Of a DNA stretch of 64,000 bases, positions 34,798 to 45,908 are shown in pieces. Source of the DNA: Przewalskia tangutica (taxonomy: Eukaryota; Streptophyta; Magnoliopsida; Solanales; Solanaceae); NCBI GenBank assembly GCA_029844215.1, contig CM056728.1, positions 3,348,001 to 3,412,000 of the forward strand. The letters run 5' to 3'. Numbering within the stretch: the stretch's first letter is position 1; every line of letters starts with the position of its first letter. Below the pieces are notes generated by a model. The model made no database searches, was not told the DNA's origin, and saw only the letters and a program-made list of their open reading frames with translations. The position numbers and the translations under genes are program-made.

Positions 34798-36139
34798 TTT
34801 TAGGTTCAACCACAGATCTAGGATAATTATTTGGCAATTACTTTGGCATTTAATTTTGTGTGTTGTATTTTGTTTTATTTATTTTTTGATTGCTACCTGC
34901 TTTACTGCTTTCCTTAAACTGGCATTCCGCTCATATTTCTTCCACTCTGGAAAATTCACACAATCACACACGCGGGTGTGCTTGGCCACGCCGCAAATTT
35001 CTTCAAATACCCAAATTTTAAGAGAGTTGGCGCTGCGGAGTTAGATCGGTTCGTCCCGATCACCGCGTAGCCTTCTCACTCGAGTTGTCCGCCAGAACCT
35101 TGCGCCTAGTAAAGCCAAGTCTTAGAAAACTTAAGATAGAGCTATACCACCCTTTATTTTTAGGGCATGCATGCATTTACCTTAGGTGGGACGGTCGCGC
35201 ATCGACACCACAATTAGGAAGACACTCAACATGCCGACGGTTTCTCAACCCAACGACCAACCAGCATATTATGTGTAGCGTGACATTGACAGACAAATCC
35301 AAACCCAATCATGACATGCTGAAATTGGGAAAAGTGCACCGTCATTTGGTCGCCATTTCCAACAAAGGCATTATAGTTGGACGACTTGGACAAATCCGTC
35401 ATAATCCCGCATAAGTGACGTTTAGGCTTACCTCTGGCATAAAGAGGTCCCAAACATGTTAGAACACGCACTTGATTTGCAATTTGCTTATTTGTATATA
35501 TGGCCCGCAGCTTTTGCATATTATACTAACTTGGTTTGCTTCATTTGTTAAAGGTTTATTTTTGCCTAGCTTATTCCCCAAAAGGTTGATTCGCGTTGAC
35601 TAGTAGAAGCACAATCATCCAATGACTAATCCGTAAGACGGACGAAACAACTTAGGACTCATCCCCGCTCATGTAGAGGATGCGACGCCGAGCGAAACAC
35701 CAATGATCAACACTCGCCACACTATTACGAGAAATGGAAATCATGCAGCCTAAATAGAAAGGCTCAAACATCACAAACTCTCGCATTAGCTTGAATGCAC
35801 CACTCCCGCAGAGTGCGACAAATGCAATCGTGACACAAGCCCCCGAGCCTCCACTTCCAAAGCTCCAGCAGGGCCGCAACATACCAGCTCACACCAAATG
35901 TCACTCGCGGTCAATTTGCAAACCGACCGCCAAAATGATCCGTTCACTATATACATCTCAACCTCCACCTACTTATATCTCCCCACTCAACCCAAATTGC
36001 CCACCCAATACGAGCAGATGGCACACAAACAATATGAGGATTAGCACATCCGACGAAAGCCAACCATTTATTGTGCATGCATCCTCTCAAGAGACAGATC
36101 AATACAAGGAAATGGAGCGCGGACCGAGCTGTAGCCGAT
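34798..36139 (+). other. Tat-like leader and decayed gag start
   Basis: Non-coding leader followed, from ~35640, by sequence that looks like a frame-broken gag N-terminus. Short open frames here are not convincing. An in-frame helical stretch (KEIRILKEAFKSIQ) appears near 36150. Confidence 0.6.
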
Positions 36140-37210
36140 GAAAATGTGGCAAAAGAAATTCGTATCTTGAAAGAAGCATTCAAAAGCATTCAGATGAACA
36201 AGGGGGATGAAGGTTTAGAATATGAAAATTTATGTACTGCTCGACGTTGAATTACCAGGGTACAGGTGCCCAAATTTGACATGTTCGATGGAAAGGAATC
36301 CTCGAGCTCATCTAAGGTCGATTGTGATAAATTGATTGAGTTGGTAAAATCAAGCAATCATCACGGTTTATTCATCGAGTCTAACCGGCGAGGCGCTGGA
36401 TTGGTACATGCCAAGACCTCGAAAATGGGACGGTTGAACGCCATGGCACAAGATTTCATGGATAGATTCGGTGTTCAACATCGACCATCACTGGACAGAT
36501 TTTATCTTATGAAACTTGAAAAGAAATCTACAGAAACTTTCAGAGAATACGCGAGGTGGCGGTCGAAGCGTGGTTCAACCCCAACGGCAGAGCGAAATGA
36601 CCACCTTGTACGTCGGCAATCGTTAAAAGACGCGGCGTATTATGAAAGAATGATCGGTGTAATTGGCGAAGTTTTGCGAAGTCGTAAGAATGGGCGACCG
36701 TGGAAGAAAAGGCATTAAGACAGCGGGATTACAAACTTGACGACCTACGAGGTACTATGACGATGCGGTCAAATTCCATCGGAGGTACCTCTCGAGAGGA
36801 GAGAGATCACCGTCCATCATGGCCATTCGTGAGCATAGGCGTAACAACATCCGGATATCAAAGCCACCGCGCCTTCTACCAAAACACTCAAAATCCACGA
36901 TATTATCAAGATGCGCTACCGTATCTATTTACCATACCCAACCAGCATACCCAAAATACTCACCAAAATCACGAACTCGCACCCCAAACGGACCCAAACC
37001 CCGCATAGATGCCGAAAGAAAACCAACAAAAACCTATACACCTTTAGTCGAGCCCATAGCTCGAGTGTATGAAGTCAAAGCCGCAGGAATACTCCATCCA
37101 ATTCCGCAATACTCGGGCCTACTTCCGAGGCACGATAAGACTAAACACTGTGCATACCACTCGGTGCAGGACACGACATCGAAATTGCTATACACTCGCG
37201 ACGAGTAGAG
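36140..37210 (+). pseudogene. Decayed gag of Tat-like element
   Basis: Capsid-like landmarks are VPKFDMFDGKE (36269), AQDFMDRFG, RFYLMKLEKKSTETFREYA (about 36440-36560) and KDAAYYERMIGV (36630). These are typical of the retrotransposon gag domain of this Solanaceae lineage. Between them, segments are missing or out of frame. Downstream, PLVEPIARVYEVKAAGI (37040) and HCAYHS (37147) represent the gag C-terminus. The sequence then jumps to post-pol DNA. Gag would form cytoplasmic particles; this copy cannot supply it. Confidence 0.8.
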
Positions 37211-38555
37211 GTGTCGAGGAGGAGTCATTCCTAAAGATGGTCCTCTCAACGCAAACAATAACTTTACGGGTTATGAAGATGCCCATGTTAGCATGATAGC
37301 TGAAAATGAAGCGATGCGGAAGGGACTATTACGCCCCATGCAAGGGAAGAAAGTTGAATCATCAACCAACCGCGCGTAAAAGAGGTGCTCGCGCCGAGAT
37401 TGTTTAACTATTGAATAGGTCATTCGTCTAGTCGCGAGATGATCCCCGAAGACTAACCATCGAAGACACAGAGCAAGAAGTGGACTCGCGCCGCTCGGCC
37501 CGACGAGTCTGAAATAGTTAGTTAATGCATTTTGCCCTTTATATGTAATAATTGGAACTACGCTTGACCTGATTCCTTCGTGGATACGTAGCGGCCGTCT
37601 CGCCGGTCCCACATCTAGAAATTTTAATTTTACCATTTCACTTGTAATGAACTACGTCGAACTGATTCCCTCTACGGGATACGTAGCGGCCTAAATCGCT
37701 TCGGTCACACCATTAGGAAACCTTCCGCTCGAAAATGACAAGAATACACATAGCATACAAGTAACTCCATTGAGACCTCGTGCCAAACACCTTTTCAAAA
37801 CTGGACAAGGTAGGAAACTGCGAGGGTTATGAGTCCCAAACAAGATGTGACATCCGAGCATCAAGAGTCTAAGGTCAACGCGATCAACCGCCCAAAACTC
37901 ACAAAACTTTCTTTGAGCGCAGTCCTTCATATTAGCGGAGGATACAACAAAGTTCTTCATATTAGCGTATAAGCAAAAATACGGCAGTTAAGCAAAGAAG
38001 CGACCGAATCGGCGATCAAAACTCAAAGTTCCAACAAAGTCGGCGCGTGATCTCGGACACAAAGTCAAATTCGCACACAACAACATCTCAAAGACCCACA
38101 ACATCTCATTCACATATCGGACGACATCCATACCAAATTGCACTTCATATATTTATCATTTGGTTTAAACAGTATACACTAACGTTTTCTCGCTTAGCTT
38201 GCGAGCATTTATTCTACAGAGCAAAGAACACGTCCGAGCAACAACGTTATCGCAAGAACAACACGCCCGGACAACGACGTGAACGAAGTCCACGCAACAA
38301 CGCCAAAGAAGAATACGCCCGTGCAATGACGTTATCGGCAAGACAACAAGTCAGCGCGACGCCAAAGAAGAATATCGCCCGCATAACGGCGACGGATCAA
38401 AGAGTCCACACGACGCCAAGAAAGAACACGCCCGTTACGACGGCGACAAACAAGTCCAAACGACGCCATCATCGATATTACATAGGAAGATTTTCTGTTC
38501 TCAAAATTGCATTTTTATCATTCATGCTTTATTATTCGTCTTAGCAAGCATGCAC
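37211..38555 (+). other. Post-pol region of Tat-like element
   Basis: Two copies of a block with gaactacgtcgaactgattc and ggatacgtagcggcc (about 37550-37600 and 37645-37700), matching in type the repeats at 63680-64000. No pol sequence is present. Two related ~60-bp blocks with ctttattattcgtcttagca (38525) and its kin recur at 38170 and 39120. Confidence 0.7.
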
Positions 38556-39065
38556 TAACTTTCTCGAGCTTTAGTCTACGGGAGGCAAGAAGTCACAAGT
38601 CAAAAACGACGCCTTAAGTCCAAAACGACGCCGAGTCCAAACGACGCCACGCCCGAACGACGCTAAGTCCGGACGCCACGCCCAAAACGACGCCGAAAGT
38701 CCGACTCAAGGCCCAAACGACGCCACGTCCAAACGACGCTAAGTCCAAACGACACCACGCCCAAAAACGACGCGTCAAAACGACTCCGGTCAAAACGACT
38801 GTCCAAAACGACGCCACGTCCAAAACGACGCCACGTCCAAAACGGCATTTACAAGTCCGAAACGACGACAAGTCCAAAACGACGACAAGTCCGGAAACGA
38901 CTCCGGTCCGAAACGACTCGTCCAAACGACGCCACGCCCAAAACGACGCGTCCAAAACGGCGGAAACGATTTATAAGTCCAAAACGACGATAAGTCGGCG
39001 ACTCCGACGCCACGTCCAAAAAACGATTTACAAGTCCGAAAACGACGATAAGTCCAAAACGACGC
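38220..39065. repeat. cgacgcc-rich tandem array
   Basis: Dozens of short units such as gtccaaaacgacgccac with variable spacers, densest from 38600 to 39065. Many units contain cgtccaaaacgacg, whose ends can pair. Minus-strand open frames of ~110 codons here are low-complexity translation. Confidence 0.85.
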
Positions 39066-39754
39066 CATCATCGATATCACGCAGGGCGGTTCTATACTCC
39101 GAAATTGCATTTTCTTACGCATGCTTTATTATTCTCGTTTTAGCGCATGCACTAACTCTTTCGAGCTTTAGTACACAATTGCAAGGACAACATACCCGCT
39201 GACAACATCGCAACGTCTGCGCAAGGACGAAAATCCTGACGCAAAATCGCATCAACACAAGCATCCGCTTTGCGGATAATCTTTTCTATTCACGGCTACA
39301 TTGTTTTAAAATTATTTTGCCTTAGCTATGCACTAACCGCTTGTTCAAAGTCTTAGCATGCGGCAGAGCACAACGTGGATTTTCTCTTCAACCGGCAATC
39401 TGTTGGGCCAACCTTCCCAACGATCGCGTGGCGGCGCCTCTGCGTCGGTCCACTCGCTCCACATCACCATGTAACCCCGCACTATAAGCCATGGCAGACA
39501 CCCTGTGTTCAAGCCGCTTATTTTCTTTTACTTTTGCACCATAAATGTCATCATAACTCGACAGATTTTAAGTCCGCTAGCCGCCAGTGTTTAGACGGTA
39601 AGTGTAAACCAAAGTCGCCATAACTCGACATCGACGCTTTTGATTTTTCGCCTTTGTCTACCGCCATTTTTGCAATTCTGAAGATCGAGACAAAATTGGC
39701 TATGAGTCAACGTCTTTGTCCGAAGATTCTTCCATCATCTCCATACAAAGAGGG

Positions 39755-39769
39755 ACATCTGTTGACACC
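39755..39769 (+). other. Polypurine tract
   Basis: caaagagggacatc directly before the 3' LTR. The minus-strand element at 61559 has the same type of tract (acaaagaggaca). Confidence 0.8.
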
Positions 39770-42700
39770 CAATTTTGACCCTCCCGTCCAGCCATTAACT
39801 GTAAAATCACACTAATTTTGTAAAATAATTTTTATGATTTTTATAATAAAATGCAGCGAATAAAAACATTAAATACAAGCATAAATAATTAATTTAATAA
39901 TGACATCGCGTCTTACGTAGAGTTTTAAGCACTTAGAGTCTCGCGCCCGCATTAATTAATTTCAAGCTCTGCCGTAATTCTTAAATAATTAATAAATACA
40001 TAAAATAAATAATTTAGCGATAACGTCGTGTCAGGTAGCATAGCCGCATTTATTAGTAATCATTTGTAATTTAAAATTCAATTTTTATCTGATATATGCA
40101 TTTAATAGCGTAGCATTTATAAGGCTTTAAACAATTCTTAAATATCGTACTTGCATTCGGCATTTAAGTAATTTAAATATAAACTCAATGCATTTTAATT
40201 TAACTTCGCAATAATGCACAATAATAAGATTTTTAAATAATAGCGTCACGTTCTAAAGTATTGAGCATTAATTAAATAGCACGCCGCCTTCATAACAATT
40301 AGATTAATAAAACACCTAAATAATTTAATCACAATTTATTAGTTTATTTAGCACTAATTAATTAATACACTTGCCTAGAATTAATTAGCTAATTAATTAA
40401 CTAGCCTAAAAACTAATTAAACTAATTAAAACTCTTAAAAACTAATACCCTAATTAACTAATCAACCCACAAATCAATAATTAACAGCCCACACCCCCTT
40501 AATTTCGTCTAACCCACAGCCCATACCCCCTAAAACTCTACCCAGCCCAACTATACTCAGGCCCGTTTCTTTTTGCACCCGCAGCCCATTTCCCTTTAAA
40601 CGTTGCCTTATCCTACCAGCAGCCCACGCCCCAGATATATCCCTTGTCCTCGTCTCCCCCTCATGAAAAACCTAAAAAAAAAGAAATCCAGCAGCTCTTA
40701 CGCGAAGCCCTAGTTCGCCACACCATCGCCGCCATGCCCGGATTTCTCGCCGGAGAATCCGGGCTTTCCTTTATCCACACACACCCAGCGAACGATTTCT
40801 TGCCATAACTAACCAAATCCCTTCAAATCAGCAAAAGATCCTTCAAATCCTTTCAAAATCAGTTCCTTACCATAACCTTAAGATCCATACCAAACTTAGA
40901 ACCAAATCGAGACTATAAATTGATCCTATTATACATGCAAGAGGGGGGATGGATGGTCTAGAGCTCAGTGGGGGATAACAGTCGGGTAGCAATCGACGGG
41001 ATACCCCTCGCAGCAGTCAAACACAAATCGGAATCAGTCGAGCACAGTAGGGGAGAGCTCAGAGAAGAGTCTAATCGAATTGGGAGGGCAAACCAGTGCA
41101 TGCGGCAGCAGAACTCAATTGGGAGAGGAGTCGAAGAGCGATAATCGTCGGATTCAGGATCGGTGGATTCAAGATCCAGAGAACTAGCATCAATCAGTAG
41201 GAATCCGAAAACATACCTTGAATCAATTAATCAAATCTCATATTAAGAAACCAACAATCACTTTCCAAGCACCAGCTCTGCCCCTTTTCAATCGCATCGC
41301 AATAACCCGTCGAGTGGACCGACGACTTGATACGCCCCGGTCGCCGCCTAGAAGGTAAACCCGAATTCTTTTCAGTTCATCTTCGTATTTTATGTGTGTT
41401 TGCGTGTTAAACATACGTTAGTTCATCCTGTTGTTGTTGATACACTTCTCTCGCTGTTATGTTATCTTTATGGCTACTGATGTTGTTTTTTTTTGTATGG
41501 TATTAATTTGAGATTATTCTATTTAAAGGAAATAATGTTAGATAGTCATATTTGTCCGTGGGAATTGTCGAATTTACGCCGGATTTTGTATTAATCGCGA
41601 CCTGTTATGTTATCTTGACTTACGCCCAGAGTAGTCGAGACTAATTAAACGACTAAACTGACGTTTTGCTTAGCCTTAAAGAGCATGATCTGCAGTAGCA
41701 CAATGTTTGTTTAATCGCCCTGTCTGAATGCCTTCATAATTTGGATGAACACTGCCAAAGATTCAACCATAAGCAAGTTTATAAATCTATTAGCGTGAAT
41801 ATAAGTCTATGAGCATGAATTCCAATAATACCTCTAAAGCTTTGTGTATATTTGTTGGATTTGGATCACTGTGGATTCCTTAGGGACTAAATATGTCGAA
41901 GTATACCTTTTCGTGTGCTATGCTAAGTTCGGTAAGTGTTGTCGGTTCATTAGCTATTGTATATGAGTCGCTTGACTTGAGGTATATTTGACAAGTATTC
42001 CAAACATGTTCCCTGTTTCCGGTGGGTTTTGTGATCACCTTAATAAAATTGGTCATACGTATTTAGATAGTCTCTCTGAATGGTTGCTTGTCACCCCTAG
42101 CTGTCTTATACACCTACTGAATTCTCCTTGCATTTAACATACCTGTTTAACTAATAAAAACAGTCATATTGACACTTTCATAAGCTGTCCTGCATCGTAT
42201 CAGTTTAATAAGGGGTTAAGTAATGCACATACTGGTATCACATACTTATTTTGGCATATTCACTTTGCTCAATATGTTTGTTGTTTTCTCCCGCCTCTAC
42301 TGACGTTGACTTAGCAGTTAAAATGACCACATATTTGAACCTGTTCATGCCATGTATTCTCATGCTTTTATATCAATTACCGGGTATATCATACACGCTC
42401 TGAATACTGCTTGTATATCTGTCCCCCTTAAAATTTGGTAGTCATATCATGGGCCTAACATATCTTGATAAGCCTTTTGCTTGTTGTTTTTGAGTTAAGT
42501 AACTGCTCTGACCGTCCCGCCTTCCTTTTCTTTTCCCTTCCTGTGTATTGCTTGTTGGTTTGAGCCTGAATTACTCTGTCCGCTGTTCATATTCATGTCT
42601 GCGATATCTTTTGAAATTGTCAACCATTTAGAATAATATAATTGAGCAATAATTAAAGTGTAGATGTACGTGTGCATTTAACGTTTCAGTTGTTTGCATT

Positions 42701-43770
42701 GAATATTATTTGGACATGTACTAATCCTTATCTTTTCTTTTTTACATGAAACGCACCGGAGCGAAAATGAAGAGTCTCACGGCGAGACTCATCACAAAGC
42801 TACTTCAAATGATAACCCGCGTCTATGTGCATCATTATCTCTGCCTCCGAAATTCTAAAATCATCGGCGGAAGGATACTACTATTCCTTCGAGTCATCTT
42901 GATTAATTCTTATCCTACCTCATTTATTTATTGTAATATAATTGACTAACATTATGTTACTAGTAGGACACTTGGAGTATTTAAACATGGAAGCAATAAA
43001 AGGTAGCCGACCCCCTTCTTAAGTTATAGGGAACCATTTAATAATTTTCATTTGCATAAACATTCAGATAGCCAATATATCTTTTCAACATGAGAAACCC
43101 GTTTTTCTATGAACTCTTATTAGTGTTCACGTAAGAAAATTATCCAAATCAAAGGTTGATTAGCATGATCCACTTTACATCTTATTTCATAAGCAAATAC
43201 TTTGTCATAAGAGGTTTTGCAACATATATCTAATATAGTATTTAGGTACCTTAATTGCATATTTTTTAAAACTGACTTTGTCTTTTATACATAAATCTTG
43301 CAAAATATTTTAGAGAATATATCCTATACTTTCAAAACTCTTTTTCGCTTAAATGCTTTTTTTTTTTTTAAAAAAAAAAAAAAAACACACACATTTTGTA
43401 TAATAATTACCCCTAGGTTTGGCAGGACAACCGCAAGTTAGCGGATCCTTTAGGGTGCCTAACCCCTTCCCTTTAGGATAATAAAGAACCCTTACCCAGA
43501 ATCTTATTAAAGTTTAGCACACCATTAAATGGAGTTAATGTTTACTTTAAACTAGTTAAACATTTAGGTGTCCTAATTCACCCAACTAATTAGGTGGCGA
43601 CTCCCGAACCCTTTAGCATATTTTTTAACACTTTAGCATCCTTTTAGCATTTTAAAACCTTTAAGCCTCTTAAACTTTATTAGCATCTATTATTTATTTT
43701 TCTAACATTTGCATTTTATTAAGCAGGGCTCGCTATTTAAAAAATGCCGCGGCCGAAAAAGGGCGCGACA
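39770..43770 (+). repeat. Tat-like 3' LTR
   Basis: 4001 bp, start tgttgacaccc, end ggcgcgaca. It carries the GAGTCTC hairpin at 42772-42790. It is ~50 bp longer than the 5' LTR, mostly through short insertions at C- and G-rich sites. Confidence 0.95.
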
Positions 43771-44333
43771 GAGAATATGGTCAAGGATGTTGGTTATCAC
43801 AATGAAATGGACGTCAACAAATTGGTGGACTATCCGGATGAAAATGATGAATTTTCAATGGTTCAAAGTTTAGAGGAAATTGTTGCTGATATTATTGAAG
43901 ATCCTACTAATGATAAAGCTGAAGATGATTCAATACCGTTGGAACCAGTCACGAGAAAGGAGACTTTGAGCGCGACAACAACTCTTCAATTTTTTTTGTT
44001 GCAGTTAGAGAACTCGACACCGGAACTCTTGGCTGCAATTAAAAAAATTAGGGATGAAATCCAATTAGATTTAATTTTAAGAAAAATCAAGTAACAATAT
44101 ATTCATATTTTAGCAAATTACCATAATATTTATAATTGTAATATTTATGAATTATTAATTTAGAGTTTTAATGGGACCTAATATTTATAAAGGGATTTTT
44201 CGAAAAATTATTATCTTATTATCTTATCGAATTTGATGATTTTTTACAAAGGCCCAAGTCGGGATCGGAATATTTTATTATTTTAGAGAATTTATTAATT
44301 TATAGAGTATTAATTTATGGAGGTTTTACTGTA

Positions 44334-44730
44334 TAAATCTTACGCTCACGCTCCCCTCTTCCCCCACCCCACATGAGGTATATCCATAACTAAATATATT
44401 AAAATACAAATATTCAAAAGCAAATAAAAGTTATAAATAAGGAGTTTTCTGTATTTATCATTTTATCTTTATGAAATTTAATAAAGAAGGCAATTTAGTG
44501 GATATATTTATTCACGCATTTGATTAAAATGAATAATTTTCTGAAACATGTATCTTTATAAATAAGAAATAACATAAATTAATTACATAATAAGATATAC
44601 CGACCAGTTGTAGTAACTTTCCAACAATATTACTCAATTTCGGATACATGCACACCCTAAATTTGAAATTTAAAAACTTATACCACATAACTATAGAATA
44701 GACCCTACACTTAAAAGTTAAACCTGACAT
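44334..44730. repeat. ~340-bp tandem repeat, right part
   Basis: Continues the unit interrupted at 29193. catgtatctttataaataag at ~44550 matches 29055, and caatttcggatacatgcac at 44634 starts the next unit. Confidence 0.75.
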
Positions 44731-45416
44731 GAGATATATATATTCAAAAACGGTTGGAAATTTGTCTTTGGTGGAGGTTGAGTCCGTCCATCTTTAATGA
44801 CTTAAACATCATGGTCCATATATTGGAGAACCTGGTTCTTTACTCGTGTGTAATCTACTAAGTGAGTAGATCACCGTAGGGCCAAGAATCGTCAAATTCT
44901 ATTGAGAAATGGAAGAGATATTGGTCCACGAAGTAAGGTGTTTGAGACATGGAAGAGTAGTGTGCGACAAATCTACCACATCGGTGAAAAAAGGAAGAAT
45001 TGTTCATGTTATTAGTCTCTAAACTGAATAAGGGATTGGGACCCCAAGGGGTAACTCATGTGTTTGAAGGAGGGAGGACCTAGGTGTGCTTTGGGTCAAG
45101 ACTAGGCCCACACCCACTCGATCGGGTTGGGTCGGGGGTCGTGGGCTTCTAATATTATCTTTTTGGACCCCTGACTTTATTATAACTACAGTTTGGTCCC
45201 TGAAGTTTCTGGAAAGCGTCGCCGCGGCACCAGGCTGCAGGGCCACGGAGCCAACTCTCAGGAGTTTCGGCGCCGTGGCGCAAGCCTACAGGGCCACGAC
45301 GCCAAGAGCGTTTCAGAGGTTTAATGTCACATTAAGTTATTAGAACGTTGAGCACTTATTCCTGAACGTTTTGGCTCTTCATTGAGCCTCATAAACAACC
45401 CTCTTAATAGTCATTA
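44731..45416. other. Unassigned sequence, no gene
   Basis: No supportable gene. Contains ccacatcggtga-type sequence (44967) as in plant retrotransposon LTRs, and a GC-rich block (45213-45305) listed separately. It may be part of an older LTR element. Confidence 0.5.
45213..45305. repeat. GC-rich ggcgccgtggcgc module
   Basis: Contains cgtcgccgcggcaccagg, cagggccacggagcc and ggcgccgtggcgcaagc. Similar modules occur at 52089-52225 and 57459-57565 in otherwise AT-rich LTRs. Confidence 0.7.
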
Positions 45417-45896
45417 TGTTACACCCCGTAGTTCCAGGACATGTGTTTACAAGAATAGACGTGAGAGCACTAGACTTATATAAAAAAATGAACGAAAGAA
45501 GGAAAAATCTTCCGAACCCCGGGAAGGAAAGTTGTTCGTTAATGAGAATTGGGTTCTCAAAATTGTTATCTAAGACTTTTAGAACTTATCGGAATTATGG
45601 AAGTTTATTTACAGAATTGGATACGTGTGGCCCACCCGAGAAATTTTACGTTTTGTGGGGCCCATGAGGTTTCCGATATTTTAACCAATTATGGAAATTT
45701 CGGGAAACGAAATATTATAGACCAATGGGAGGGCGACACGTGTCACCCTTCACATGTATCATCTTGGACGAAAATATAGGCTAAGTATAGCAAAATGTTA
45801 GCTTGATAAAATGGACCAAGTCAAATGGCAAGATGAGGCTTGACATAGTGGACCAATCTTAGCCATCCAATTGGTTCAATCTTAGCCCTTGATGGT

Positions 45897-45908
45897 GTTA
45901 TAAATACA
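45897..45908 (+). promoter_or_regulatory. Putative TATA box of Ty3 LTR
   Basis: gttataaatac ~480 bp into the LTR, conserved in the 3' LTR at about 55775-55785. Positional inference. Confidence 0.5.

Larger units (their letters stand above)
30834..43770 (+). mobile_element. Tat-like Ty3 element, 4-kb LTRs, no pol
   Basis: LTRs 30834-34780 and 39770-43770 start tgttgacacccaattttgac and are flanked by perfect gagaa duplications (30829-30833, 43771-43775). The ~5-kb interior has a primer-site-like sequence, a decayed gag, then a direct jump to post-pol sequence, a cgacgcc-rich array and a polypurine tract. Protease, RT, RNase H and integrase are absent, so it is a large non-autonomous derivative. 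Over ~750 bp compared by eye (32760-33510 against 41720-42470) the LTRs differ at about two bases, implying a young insertion. Other stretches differ by many short indels. Confidence 0.95.
29640..44093 (+). pseudogene. Pogo-like transposase, split by LTR element
   Basis: From ~29640 an N-terminal helix-turn-helix segment (MNDQMRKALCEYKRDHP) runs into a frameshift near 29750. The frame then reads EKYRLKVSQGTISNTLKR and a CENP-B-type DNA-binding region (FSQGWLEKFKVRHGI, 30016-30060). The DDE_1 catalytic core follows with NLDETGLFYRL (first Asp), LLMVDNCPVHP (second) and NMTSKIQPCD (third), near 30170-30580. A TGA at 30583-30585 replaces the Gly expected in QPCD-x-G-IIRAFK; the same frame continues to 30833. 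After the LTR element (TSD gagaa) the frame continues at 43776 with an acidic tail and ends at 44091-44093. Family members cut and paste elements at TA sites. Only one nonsense change and one frameshift are evident apart from the insertion, so decay is recent. Confidence 0.9.
29195..44331 (+). mobile_element. Pogo/Tigger-like DNA transposon
   Basis: Left terminus contains cagtaaaatctctataaatt and right terminus, read inward, cagtaaaacctccataaatt. Inverted repeats of this type are typical of plant pogo-like (Lemi1/Emigrant) elements. TA dinucleotides flank both ends (29193-29194, 44332-44333). Five extra bases (cagca) precede the left repeat. The element is ~2.2 kb once the inserted 12.9-kb LTR element is subtracted, and it encodes a CENP-B-type/DDE transposase. 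Confidence 0.9.

Noticed and set aside
38614..39122. Minus-strand open frames of ~110 codons rich in Arg, Phe and Trp
   Set aside because: Low-complexity translation of the cgacgcc array.
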